Shown: positions 34,479 to 42,240 of the stretch, piece by piece | How the letters are laid out: every line of letters begins with the position of its first letter | Numbering within the stretch: the stretch's first letter is position 1 | NCBI GenBank assembly: GCA_038210495.1 | Contig: JBBQWR010000042.1 | Location: 1-54,369 of the forward strand | Direction: 5' to 3' | Length of the DNA stretch: 54,369 nucleotides | From: JBBQWR01 sp038210495 | GTDB lineage: Bacteria; Planctomycetota; Planctomycetia; Pirellulales; DATAWG01 | Notes under the pieces: model-generated | What the model saw: the letters and a program-made list of their open reading frames with translations, nothing else | What the model was told of the DNA's origin: nothing | The model's database searches: none | Made by a program: the position numbers and the translations under genes

Positions 34479-35081
34479 ATGACTCAACCGTGGATCGAAG
34501 GCCGGTTCGAAGAGAACGTAATTACGACGACAGTCGAGCAGGCGATCAATTGGGCTCGCCAGTCGAGCATTTGGCCGATGACGTTCGGGCTGGCGTGTTG
34601 CGCGATCGAAATGATGGCGGCCGGAGCGAGTCGATTCGATCTCGATCGGTTTGGCGCCGGCGCATTCCGGGCGACGCCGCGACAGGCCGATCTGATGATC
34701 GTCGCCGGCACGGTGACTTATAAAATGGCCAGCCGGGTACGGCGGCTTTACAACCTGATGCCCGACCCGAAATTCGTGATCGCGATGGGCGCCTGCACGA
34801 CCGGCGGCGGGCCATATTTCAAATGGGGCTACCATGTTGTCAAGGGAGTCGACTTGGTCGTGCCGGTGGATGTGTACGTGCCGGGTTGCCCGCCGCGACC
34901 GGAATCGCTGCTCGAAGGCCTGATGCGAATTCAAGACAAAATCATGGGGCACAAGATGAACCGCGGCAAAGGTAGCGTGGTCAAGCTAGACGACGAACTG
35001 CCCGTGCCGCACCATTCCGGCTACGTTGAAGCCCCGGAGGATTTGTCCCCCCTGTTCGATCACCAAAAAATTACCGGTTAG
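34479..35081 (+). CDS. nuoB: NADH-quinone oxidoreductase subunit B (orphan)
   Basis: A 200-residue NuoB, the respiratory complex I subunit that holds iron-sulfur cluster N2 next to the quinone site. The cluster ligands are Cys40 and Cys41 (LACCAIEMM), Cys106 (MGACTTGGG) and Cys137 (VPGCPPRPE). Length is normal and nothing is truncated. It stands alone: no other nuo gene is in the window, and it is placed between sufR and sufC. It may be a split-off complex I gene, an extra copy, or the small subunit of a different hydrogenase-like enzyme. Its position in an iron-sulfur assembly operon is unexpected. Confidence 0.93.
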   Translation: MTQPWIEGRFEENVITTTVEQAINWARQSSIWPMTFGLACCAIEMMAAGASRFDLDRFGAGAFRATPRQADLMIVAGTVTYKMASRVRRLYNLMPDPKFVIAMGACTTGGGPYFKWGYHVVKGVDLVVPVDVYVPGCPPRPESLLEGLMRIQDKIMGHKMNRGKGSVVKLDDELPVPHHSGYVEAPEDLSPLFDHQKITG

Positions 35082-35100
35082 AAGATAATCGGCACTCCGA

Positions 35101-35158
35101 CTGAATTCTTACGAATTCAGCTCCTCAAAACCATGTAGCGGAATTCGTAAGAATTCCG
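35101..35158. repeat. Pair of GAATTC palindromes
   Basis: CTGAATTCTTACGAATTCAG (35101-35120) and CGGAATTCGTAAGAATTCCG (35139-35158) are each perfect hairpins with a 4-base loop, and are inverted copies of each other. They lie between nuoB and sufC, about 35 bases before the sufC start. Confidence 0.75.
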
Positions 35159-35192
35159 ATTCGAACAAACAATCGACAAGCAAACCGCATAA

Positions 35193-36038
35193 ATGAACAC
35201 TGAAACCCTGAAGATTACCGATTTGCATGTGGCCGTCGAAGACAAGCCGATTCTCAAGGGAGTCAACCTGGAGATTCGTCGGGGAGAAGTCCACGCCCTG
35301 ATGGGACCCAACGGCTCCGGCAAAAGCACGCTCGGCTTGGCGATCATGGGTCATCCGGGCTACGAAGTGACCAGCGGTCAGGTCGAGCTGATCGACGCCG
35401 ATGGCGCCCATCACGATGTGCTGGAGATGGAGCCGAACGAGCGAGCCCGCTCCGGCATTTTCTACGCATTTCAGCGGCCGATGGCGATTCCCGGCGTGCG
35501 GATGGCCGACTTTCTCCGACATGCCACAACGAATGTTCGCCGTCCGGATCGCAAAGAAGGGGAAGAACTGATCCCCATGCGGGAGTTTCGCCAAGAACTA
35601 AAGGCGAAGATGGAACAGCTAAGGATCGACCCGGAATTTGCTCGCCGTTATGTGAACGAAGGGTTTTCCGGCGGCGAGATGAAGCGGGCCGAGATTTTGC
35701 AACTCGCCATGCTACAGCCGCGATTTGCCGTCCTCGACGAAACCGACAGCGGGCTGGACGCCGACGCCGTCCGCCTAGCCAGTCAGAGCATCGCCGAGAT
35801 CGGCGGCGCTCAAATGGGCATTCTGATTATCACCCACCACGAGCAACTCCTGGAACACAACACGCCCAACGCCACGCATGTGATGCTCGGCGGCCGGATC
35901 GTCGAGACGGGCGGACCCGAACTAGCCGCCGAATTGCACAAGCAGGGTTACGAACGAATTCGCAACGCCTATCCCGAAGCCGCCGCGGATGAAGAGGTCA
36001 TGAGCGCCAAACCGCTCACGCACGAGGCAGTTCATTAA
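35193..36038 (+). CDS. sufC: Fe-S assembly ATPase SufC
   Basis: A 281-residue ABC-type ATPase of the SUF scaffold. Walker A GPNGSGKST is at 38-46, the ABC signature region FSGGEMKRAEI at about 158-168, and Walker B FAVLDETDSGLD at about 176-187. SufC powers the SufB-SufD scaffold that assembles iron-sulfur clusters. It is about 30 residues longer than the E. coli protein, with the extra at the C-terminus (AAADEEVMSAKPLTHEAV). The next gene is sufB, after a gap that holds a dispersed hairpin repeat. Confidence 0.96.
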   Translation: MNTETLKITDLHVAVEDKPILKGVNLEIRRGEVHALMGPNGSGKSTLGLAIMGHPGYEVTSGQVELIDADGAHHDVLEMEPNERARSGIFYAFQRPMAIPGVRMADFLRHATTNVRRPDRKEGEELIPMREFRQELKAKMEQLRIDPEFARRYVNEGFSGGEMKRAEILQLAMLQPRFAVLDETDSGLDADAVRLASQSIAEIGGAQMGILIITHHEQLLEHNTPNATHVMLGGRIVETGGPELAAELHKQGYERIRNAYPEAAADEEVMSAKPLTHEAVH

Positions 36039-36048
36039 CTCACCTCGG

Positions 36049-36077
36049 CGAGCGGGGGGCGTAAGCCCCCTGTCCCC
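36049..36077 (+). repeat. 29-bp hairpin repeat, copy 2 (between sufC and sufB)
   Basis: GAGCGGGGGGCGTAAGCCCC followed by CCTGTCCCC forms a stem of GGGGGC/GCCCCC with a GTAA loop. It matches 11057-11085 (inverted) with two mismatches. It lies within the suf operon, 70 bases before sufB, and could stabilise or attenuate the transcript. Confidence 0.75.
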
Positions 36078-36146
36078 GCCGTGACTTCGCCAACGAGTCA
36101 ACAAGCACGCATCAACCGCCGCAAGGCAGTAAGACCAGAGGCCATC

Positions 36147-37562
36147 ATGGCAACCGATATCACGGAACGAACCAGTCACGACGAGATCGGCGAAATCAAC
36201 AAATACGATTTTCGCACCGAATCCAAGTTCGTCTTCAAAGCCCGCAAGGGGGTCGACGAAGAAATCGTCAACCAGATTTCCGACATCAAGGACGAGCCGG
36301 CCTGGATGCGCGATTTTCGGCTGGAGAGCTTGAAGATATTCAACTCCAAGCCGATGCCCCGCTGGGGCGGCAATATCGCCATCGATTTCCAGGACATCTT
36401 TTACTACCTCAAGCCGGCCGACCATCAGAGTAAAACCTGGGACGACGTGCCCGACGAAATCAAGAAGACGTTCGATCGGCTGGGCATTCCCGAGGCCGAG
36501 AAAAAATATCTGGCCGGTGTGAAGGCTCAGTTCGAGAGCGAAGTCGTTTATGGCTCGCTGCAGGAAGATCTCGGCCGCAAGGGGGTCATCTTCACCGACA
36601 CGGATACGGCGGTGCGTGAATATCCCGACCTAGTGCGGGAGTATTTTTCCACGATCATTCCCCCGTCGGACAATAAATTCGCGGCCCTGAATTCCGCCGT
36701 GTGGTCGGGCGGCTCGTTCATCTATGTGCCCAAGGGGGTCAAGATCGAATTCCCGCTGCAGGCGTATTTCCGGATCAATGCCGAGAGCATGGGCCAATTC
36801 GAGCGGACGCTAATCATCGTCGACGAAGGCGCCGAGGTTCACTACGTCGAAGGCTGCACGGCCCCGATGTACACGACCGAAAGTTTGCACTCGGCGGTCG
36901 TGGAAATCTGCGTCAAGAAGCACGCCCGCTGCCGATATACAACGATCCAAAACTGGGCCAACAACATCTACAACCTCGTGACCAAACGGGCGATGGCCTA
37001 CGAAGGCGCCCTGATGGAATGGATCGACGGAAACCTCGGCAGCCATCTCACAATGAAATACCCGGCCGTCTACATGATGGAGCCGGGCGCTCGCGGGGAG
37101 ATTCTGTCGATCGCGTTTGCCTCGGCGGGCCAGCATCAAGACGCCGGCGCCAAGCTCGTGCATTGCGCTCCCAACACGTCCGGCCGAATTATCTCCAAAT
37201 CGATCTCGAAAAACGGCGGTCGGGCCAGTTATCGGGGACTAGTAAAAGTCGAAAAGGGCGCCAAGAAATCCAAGTCCACCGTCGTCTGCGATGCCCTGAT
37301 CCTCGACGCGAAGAGCCGCAGCGACACATATCCGTATATCGAGATCGACGAGCAGGACGTAACGATCGGCCACGAGGCCAGCGTCTCGCGCATCGGCGAG
37401 GAGCAACTCTTCTATCTCACCAGCCGTGGTCTCTCGGAAGCCGAGGCCAGCACGATGATCGTCAGCGGGTTCATCGAGCCGCTGGTGCGGGAACTGCCGA
37501 TGGAATACGCCGTCGAAATGAATCGGCTGATTCAATTGCAGATGGAAGGGTCGGTCGGGTAG
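36147..37562 (+). CDS. sufB: Fe-S cluster assembly scaffold SufB
   Basis: A 471-residue SufB, the scaffold subunit on which clusters are built together with SufC and SufD. It contains the typical NKYDFRTE start, DTAVREYPDLVREYF, the beta-helix core with QAYFRINAESMGQFERTLI and SSEAS-like strands, and the C-terminal GFIEPLVRELPMEYAVEMNR. The frame is open from 36081, but ATG 36147 fits the family length. It is followed four bases later by a small gene and then by sufD. Transcription is presumably controlled by the SufR-like protein. Confidence 0.97.
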   Translation: MATDITERTSHDEIGEINKYDFRTESKFVFKARKGVDEEIVNQISDIKDEPAWMRDFRLESLKIFNSKPMPRWGGNIAIDFQDIFYYLKPADHQSKTWDDVPDEIKKTFDRLGIPEAEKKYLAGVKAQFESEVVYGSLQEDLGRKGVIFTDTDTAVREYPDLVREYFSTIIPPSDNKFAALNSAVWSGGSFIYVPKGVKIEFPLQAYFRINAESMGQFERTLIIVDEGAEVHYVEGCTAPMYTTESLHSAVVEICVKKHARCRYTTIQNWANNIYNLVTKRAMAYEGALMEWIDGNLGSHLTMKYPAVYMMEPGARGEILSIAFASAGQHQDAGAKLVHCAPNTSGRIISKSISKNGGRASYRGLVKVEKGAKKSKSTVVCDALILDAKSRSDTYPYIEIDEQDVTIGHEASVSRIGEEQLFYLTSRGLSEAEASTMIVSGFIEPLVRELPMEYAVEMNRLIQLQMEGSVG

Positions 37563-37566
37563 GCGC

Positions 37567-37806
37567 ATGAAAGTTGTCGTGAGTCCCGAGCTGGCCGAAA
37601 AACTCCGCAAAATGGCGACCCCTTTGGATCTTTGTGACCCTGAGGGAAATCTGGTCGCGACCATCGTTCCAATCGCACAGGATTCCGACGCTGGCCCCTA
37701 CCTGGAACCTCAGGTGAGCGAAGCGGAGTTGGATCGCCGCGAGGCTGCCAACGAGAGGCACTTCACAACCAGTGAGGTTCTCGCGATTCTTGCGTCGATC
37801 CCTTAG
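37567..37806 (+). CDS. Small hypothetical protein between sufB and sufD
   Basis: A 79-residue acidic protein with no signal peptide or cysteine-rich motif. It starts KVVVSPELAEKLRKMATPLD and continues DPEGNLVATIVP, a beta-strand-rich pattern also seen in small antitoxin-like or addiction-type proteins; the C-terminus EAELDRREAANERHFTTSEV is helical. It begins four bases after the sufB stop and sits in the suf operon, so it is probably translated with it. No function can be assigned; a link to the SUF machinery is only suggested by position. Confidence 0.75.
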   Translation: MKVVVSPELAEKLRKMATPLDLCDPEGNLVATIVPIAQDSDAGPYLEPQVSEAELDRREAANERHFTTSEVLAILASIP

Positions 37807-37839
37807 CCATCCAAATCTTCATTCTTTGTTGTCAGGTAA

Positions 37840-39177
37840 ATGACCAGTATTGCTTCAACGACCAATGGCTTCTCCGCGGTGGAGTTCGCCGCGTTTATCG
37901 AATCGCGCGACGAACCCGGTTGGCTCAAGGACCAGCGGCTTTCGGCTTGGCAGACGTATCAATCGCTGCCGATGCCCAGCCGTAGCGATGAAGAATGGAT
38001 GCGGACGGAGCTGCGCAATTTTCGGCTGGAGCGTTTTCATTTGCCGGTCGGTGACATTGACAACGGGGAAGCCATCGCAACGTCCAACGTTGCCATTCCC
38101 GCCGCCTTGCTCACCCAAGGCGTCGATCTGGCCGGTCATGCCGTCGCGGTCGATAGCCGGGCGATCTCCGCGTCACTCGATCCGCATTATGCCCGCCAGG
38201 GTGTTCTATTCGGCAGCCTGGACTCGCTGGTCGCCGAGCATGGCGATCTGATTCGCCCTCGCTTGTTCAAGGCGATGGAGATCGGCTACGACAAGTTCTC
38301 CGCGCTTCACGCGGCCTGCTGGTCCGGCGGCACGCTGTTGTATGTTCCGCGCGGCGTGAAGATCGACAAGCCGCTGCATAGTCTCTCCGCGCTCGGCGAA
38401 TTGGGCGTCGATTTGGGACATATTTTGGTCGTCCTCGAAGAGGGCGCCGAGGCGACGCTGCTATCGGAAACCGTCGGTGGCGATGCGACGGAGAGCGGCC
38501 TGCATTGCGGCGGCATCGAGTTGATCGTCGGCCCAGGCGCCAGGCTCCGCTACGTCAATCTGCAAAATTGGTCGCACAACGTTTGGCACTTCGCCCATCA
38601 AAAAGGTCTCGTCGATCGCGACGCGGGCCTCCAGTGGACGATCGGCGCCTTGGGCAGTCGGTTGGCCAAGGTCAATCAGCACGTGGCCTTGATCGGCCCC
38701 GGCGCCGAGACGCAAGTCAACGGCGTCATGTTCACCGAGGGCAAGCAACATCTCAACTACAACACCTTGCAACACCATCAGGCGCCCTCCTGCCATAGCG
38801 ATCTGTTGTATAAGGGCGGCCTGCAAGACAAATCTCGCCTCGTTTGGCGGGGCATGATCAAGGTCGACGCCAATGCCCAAAAGACCGACGGCTATCAGCG
38901 AAACGACAATTTGATGCTGTCGGAAGAAGCCCGGGCCGACTCGATTCCGGGCCTCGAGATTCAGGCCGACGACGTCCGTTGCACGCACGGCGCCACGACG
39001 GGCCGAGTCGACGACGAGCAGATCTTTTACGCTCGCTGCCGGGGCCTGACCCGTAAGGAAGCCGTCCGCATCGTGGTCACCGGCTTTTTCCAGCAGGTAT
39101 TCGACCGGATCACGATCGACAGCGTTCGCGAGGCGCTCGGCGAAGCCATCGGCCGCCGCGTGCGCGAGTTCATCTAG
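37840..39177 (+). CDS. sufD: Fe-S cluster assembly protein SufD
   Basis: A 445-residue SufD, the second large component of the SufBCD scaffold. The C-terminal half is the right-handed beta-helix with KVDANAQKTDGYQRNDNLML and DDEQIFYARCRGLTRKEA, followed by the helical end VTGFFQQVFDRI. The N-terminal 120 residues are family-typical but variable. It lies 33 bases after the small gene. A hairpin-type repeat 20 bases after its stop probably ends the main suf transcript; sufS, sufU and sufE are not in the window. Confidence 0.96.
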   Translation: MTSIASTTNGFSAVEFAAFIESRDEPGWLKDQRLSAWQTYQSLPMPSRSDEEWMRTELRNFRLERFHLPVGDIDNGEAIATSNVAIPAALLTQGVDLAGHAVAVDSRAISASLDPHYARQGVLFGSLDSLVAEHGDLIRPRLFKAMEIGYDKFSALHAACWSGGTLLYVPRGVKIDKPLHSLSALGELGVDLGHILVVLEEGAEATLLSETVGGDATESGLHCGGIELIVGPGARLRYVNLQNWSHNVWHFAHQKGLVDRDAGLQWTIGALGSRLAKVNQHVALIGPGAETQVNGVMFTEGKQHLNYNTLQHHQAPSCHSDLLYKGGLQDKSRLVWRGMIKVDANAQKTDGYQRNDNLMLSEEARADSIPGLEIQADDVRCTHGATTGRVDDEQIFYARCRGLTRKEAVRIVVTGFFQQVFDRITIDSVREALGEAIGRRVREFI

Positions 39178-39196
39178 CGCCAGCTTTTAGATTTCG

Positions 39197-39217
39197 CCCT
39201 CTCCCTCTGGGAGAGGG
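39197..39217 (+). terminator. CCCTCTCCC hairpin after sufD
   Basis: CCCTCTCCC, a 3-base loop and GGGAGAGGG form a perfect 9-bp stem 19 bases after the sufD stop, followed by CCGGGGTGAGGG. The whole matches a REP-like palindrome known from many bacteria. No T-run follows, so it may end or stabilise the transcript. Confidence 0.55.
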
Positions 39218-39256
39218 CCGGGGTGAGGGTCTATTCACTTTTCCGATTTGCAAGAC

Positions 39257-39330
39257 ATACCAACCCGAAACGTAAGTGAGGATTTGTGCTCATTCACGAC
39301 GATTGCCTCGCTGACGCTTCGGGTTAGTAT
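39257..39330. repeat. CGAAGCGT palindrome, second copy
   Basis: Arms starting ATACCAACCCGAAACGTAAG and ending CTGACGCTTCGGGTTAGTAT are inverted, imperfect copies of each other. They belong to the family of the perfect palindrome at 14934-14989. It lies about 45 bases upstream of the Rieske gene. Confidence 0.7.
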
Positions 39331-39376
39331 CGCTTTGTTCGGGGCCTGTCTTTCCGCTCTCATCGAGAACCACGCA

Positions 39377-39691
39377 ATGTCCGATTTCATACGAGTGGCA
39401 AGCGCGTCGGACATCCCCGATCCCGGAAAGATGCTCGTTGAAGTCGAGGATCGGCTGATCGCGCTGTTTCACGTCGCCGGCCAGTTCTACGCCATCGACG
39501 ATGTCTGCACGCACGACGGCGGGCCACTGGCGGAGGGCCACCTCGAAGGGTTCACGATCGCCTGCCCGCGGCACGGCGCCAAGTTCGACGTCCGCGATGG
39601 CCGGGCCCTGACGATGCCCGCCACGAAACCGACCGTGGCTCACGAAGTTCGGGTCGAAGGAAATGAAGTCTTCGTGCGTCTGCGCGAGTAG
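39377..39691 (+). CDS. Rieske-type [2Fe-2S] ferredoxin
   Basis: A 104-residue Rieske protein. The cluster ligands are Cys44-x-His46 in CTHDGGPLAEG and Cys63-x2-His66 in CPRHGAKFD. Such small soluble Rieske ferredoxins carry electrons to oxygenases or act in redox and iron-sulfur metabolism. The frame is open from 39248 across a palindrome; the ATG at 39377 is used because homologues start near MSDFIRVASA. It is co-directional with suf and 63 bases upstream of the SufT-like gene. The pairing suggests a link to cluster assembly, but the partner is unknown. Confidence 0.92.
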   Translation: MSDFIRVASASDIPDPGKMLVEVEDRLIALFHVAGQFYAIDDVCTHDGGPLAEGHLEGFTIACPRHGAKFDVRDGRALTMPATKPTVAHEVRVEGNEVFVRLRE

Positions 39692-39754
39692 AATGACAGA
39701 GATTGACGGCAGGCGCGTTCGAACACCGACAATTCAATCCCCACGAGGCATATC

Positions 39755-40150
39755 ATGCCAATCACTGAAGACGCCGTTCGCGAAGCCCTCAAGCAGGTCA
39801 TCGACCCCGAACTGTTCGTCAATATCGTCGACCTCGGGCTGATCTACACCGTCGTCGTCACGCCGACGGCGGCGGCAGCGGCAGCCGCTTCGACCGAACC
39901 TCGGCCAGCAGCGGAACCCACCACCCCCGCCGAACCCGGCGCCGCTTCTGGCCCGAAAGAAAACGTCACGATCGAGATGACGATGACCAGCCCGGCCTGC
40001 CCGGCGGGGCCGCAGCTTTTGAGCCAGTCGAAACAAGCGATCGGCAAGCTCGAAGGGGTCGGCGACGTCGAGGTCAAGCTGGTGATGGTCCCGCCCTGGA
40101 CCCCAGACCGGATGACGGAAGACGCCCGCGATCAATTGGGCATATTCTAG
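39755..40150 (+). CDS. sufT: SufT-like iron-sulfur assembly factor (DUF59/MIP18)
   Basis: A 131-residue member of the MIP18/DUF59 family, called SufT when next to suf genes; it helps mature iron-sulfur proteins. The N-terminal VIDPELFVNIVDLGLIY, the MTSPACPAG motif with Cys82, and the C-terminal VPPWTPDRMTEDARDQLG are all present. An Ala/Pro-rich insertion at about 38-68 splits the first strand pair; the family normally has a short turn there. It is the last intact gene of the rightward suf region. Immediately after its stop begins a decayed transposase on the other strand. Confidence 0.88.
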   Translation: MPITEDAVREALKQVIDPELFVNIVDLGLIYTVVVTPTAAAAAAASTEPRPAAEPTTPAEPGAASGPKENVTIEMTMTSPACPAGPQLLSQSKQAIGKLEGVGDVEVKLVMVPPWTPDRMTEDARDQLGIF

Positions 40151-40510
40151 TCGCAATTGCTTCCGCTTTTCCTCCCGGCGGCGTTGACTCCAGCGGCCCG
40201 TCTCGGGGAGCAACAACGCCGCCCAGGCCTTCAGGCTCCAGGCCAACGAGGCCATCACCATGTACGCCCAGTTGCTCTCCAGATTGTCGACCGGCACCGT
40301 CAAGGCCCGCACGCCGCTCTTGAGTTGCTGGATGAGATTCTCCTGATTGCAACGTCCGTTGGCCTGGAACACGATCTGCTCGGCCGACCGTTTGCGATTG
40401 TTGGGGATGTAGAAGAAGCCGCGGGCGTCGTCGAACAACTTCCCCTGACCATCCGACACTGAGTCATCGACAAGATTGCGCACTCTGACTTTCAGCGGCT
40501 CTGGGCACGA
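40146..40510 (-). pseudogene. IS1380-family transposase, truncated C-terminal fragment
   Basis: About 120 codons on the minus strand match the end of an IS1380-type transposase from memory: LFDDARGFFYIPNNRKRSAE, then QIVFQANGRCNQENLIQQLK, then SGVRALTVPVDNLESNWAYM. The frame is cut upstream by a stop (TAA at 40511-40513) and loses its matching C-terminal end at the sufT stop. Neither end of the insertion sequence is visible. It is a dead relic of a transposon lying between the suf and nitrate regions. Confidence 0.78.
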
Positions 40511-40533
40511 TTAGGCTGAAGGCGGGCCGGATT

Positions 40534-42240
40534 TCAGTAAACGTCGCGATGATAACGATTGGCTTTGGCAAGCTCGGACATGTACCGCTTTGCTTCTTCC
40601 GCCGAGCGGCCCCCCTGTTCCGCGACGATTCGGTAGAGCATCTGATCGACGTCGCGAGCCATCCGCTTGGCGTCGCCGCAAACGTAAAAGTAAGCTCCCT
40701 CTTCAAGCCAGCGCCAGAGTTGACTGGCGTGTTCGAGCATCCGATCTTGAACGTAAATCTTCTGCGACGCATCGCGCGAGAATGCGATATCCAGCCGCGT
40801 GAGGGCGCCGCGATTCAGAAATCCGTCCAGCTCTTCGCGATACAGGAAATCGAGATTGAAATACTGGTTGCCAAAGAACAGCCAACTGGACCCCTTCGCT
40901 CCCAGGGCCTCGCGATGCTGAAGAAAAGCACGAAACGGAGCGATGCCGGTTCCCGGACCCACCATGATGATCGGCGTGTTCGGATTGTCTGGTAGCCGAA
41001 ACTTGGGCGACCGCTGGACGAACACCGGGACCAAATCGCCCGGATTCGCCCGCACGCCCAGAAAATGCGATGTCGTGCCATTGCGCCACCGGCCCTGATT
41101 CTCGAATCGGACGACGCCCACGGTGAGATGGACCTGCCGCGGATGGGCCGAGAGCGAAGAGCTGATCGAATAGAGTCGGGGCTGCAATCGTCCGAGCGAA
41201 GCCATGAACGTGCCCAGCGGCGGCCGCGCCGAGGGAAATCGCCGCAAAGCATCGACGACGTCGGCCGAGCCTAAATAGTCGTCTCGGTCGTCGCTGGCGA
41301 GCGCCACGAGCGCATCCGCCTCGGAGGGATCGATCGCCGCCGCCGCAAGGCATTCGACCGTGGGCGTTAGCAATCGATGCAGCGCCACGTCGCGCCGCAA
41401 GCAAACTCGAAGTGGCCGCGACGGGCCACCGGCTGTGTCAACGGGCTCGTCCCCCGTCGCGCCGAGCGCGTCGAGGACCTCTTGGATCAACTCGGGACAG
41501 TTCTCGGCCAATACGCCAAGACTGTCGCCGGGCTCATACGCCAAACCTGAATCCAGTAAATCGATGATCACGTGCCGAGTGTCTTTCGGCGAGTCGACGT
41601 GCGTCAGACGCCGGCTTTCGACCAGCTGCGCATAGACCGGATTGTTGCGATCTCCCCCCAGCGGCGACGCGCCTGGCGCCCCCTTAGCCGAAATCCCAGG
41701 CGCAACGGCTGTAGCCCGAGGGGCGCCATGTCCGTTGACGGCAGCCATCGCCGCGGCGTGGCCGTTATTACCGCTGGCCGAGGGAGGCTTCGCCGAATCT
41801 TGAGTTGCCAGAAGTTTCTTTAGCGACTTGGCCGTCTCGGCGCCCCCAGGCGTGCAGCGCATCAGGTCTCGTTCCGAGCCCTGGGCGATTGCCTCGGAAT
41901 ACGTTTGGCACAAATAGCCGCACGCCCCGCAATCGAGCTGCGCCATGGCCGCCATCAACCGACGTTCGAGTGGTTTGCCTTCGGCCAGCGCCAGCCGCTC
42001 GGGAAGCGGCATGGCCGGATCATGCCAGGGAAACGACTCCTTTATTTGTGGTGGAGCGGCGCCCGCTGCCGCCGGCGACGAAGCGATCGCCACCGGCCCC
42101 ATCGCGGCCCCGCCGCTGCCATTTCCATTGTCGCTAGGCGCGGCGCTGAACATGCCAGCGAAAAAACCGTTGAGCCATGCCCGTTGCTCCGACGAAAACG
42201 GCGCCGACTCCGGGATGATGGGAACCGCCGTGTTGGTCAT
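40534..42240 (-). CDS. CysJ-like flavoprotein reductase with 4Fe-4S domain
   Basis: A 568-residue reductase. It has a Fes-type [4Fe-4S] motif at about 104-129 (CGACGYLC plus Cys129, with SEAIAQG), then an FNR/CysJ-like FAD domain with PRLYSISSS, an NADPH domain with MVGPGTGIAPFRAFLQHR, and the ending YVCGDAKRMARDV plus NRYHRDVY. It lacks the flavodoxin domain of CysJ. Its ATG overlaps the nirA stop (ATGA), so the two are translationally coupled. It probably feeds NADPH electrons to NirA, replacing ferredoxin; this is inference. The frame is open further upstream, but the coupled start at 42240 is preferred. Confidence 0.9.
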   Translation of the reverse strand: MTNTAVPIIPESAPFSSEQRAWLNGFFAGMFSAAPSDNGNGSGGAAMGPVAIASSPAAAGAAPPQIKESFPWHDPAMPLPERLALAEGKPLERRLMAAMAQLDCGACGYLCQTYSEAIAQGSERDLMRCTPGGAETAKSLKKLLATQDSAKPPSASGNNGHAAAMAAVNGHGAPRATAVAPGISAKGAPGASPLGGDRNNPVYAQLVESRRLTHVDSPKDTRHVIIDLLDSGLAYEPGDSLGVLAENCPELIQEVLDALGATGDEPVDTAGGPSRPLRVCLRRDVALHRLLTPTVECLAAAAIDPSEADALVALASDDRDDYLGSADVVDALRRFPSARPPLGTFMASLGRLQPRLYSISSSLSAHPRQVHLTVGVVRFENQGRWRNGTTSHFLGVRANPGDLVPVFVQRSPKFRLPDNPNTPIIMVGPGTGIAPFRAFLQHREALGAKGSSWLFFGNQYFNLDFLYREELDGFLNRGALTRLDIAFSRDASQKIYVQDRMLEHASQLWRWLEEGAYFYVCGDAKRMARDVDQMLYRIVAEQGGRSAEEAKRYMSELAKANRYHRDVY

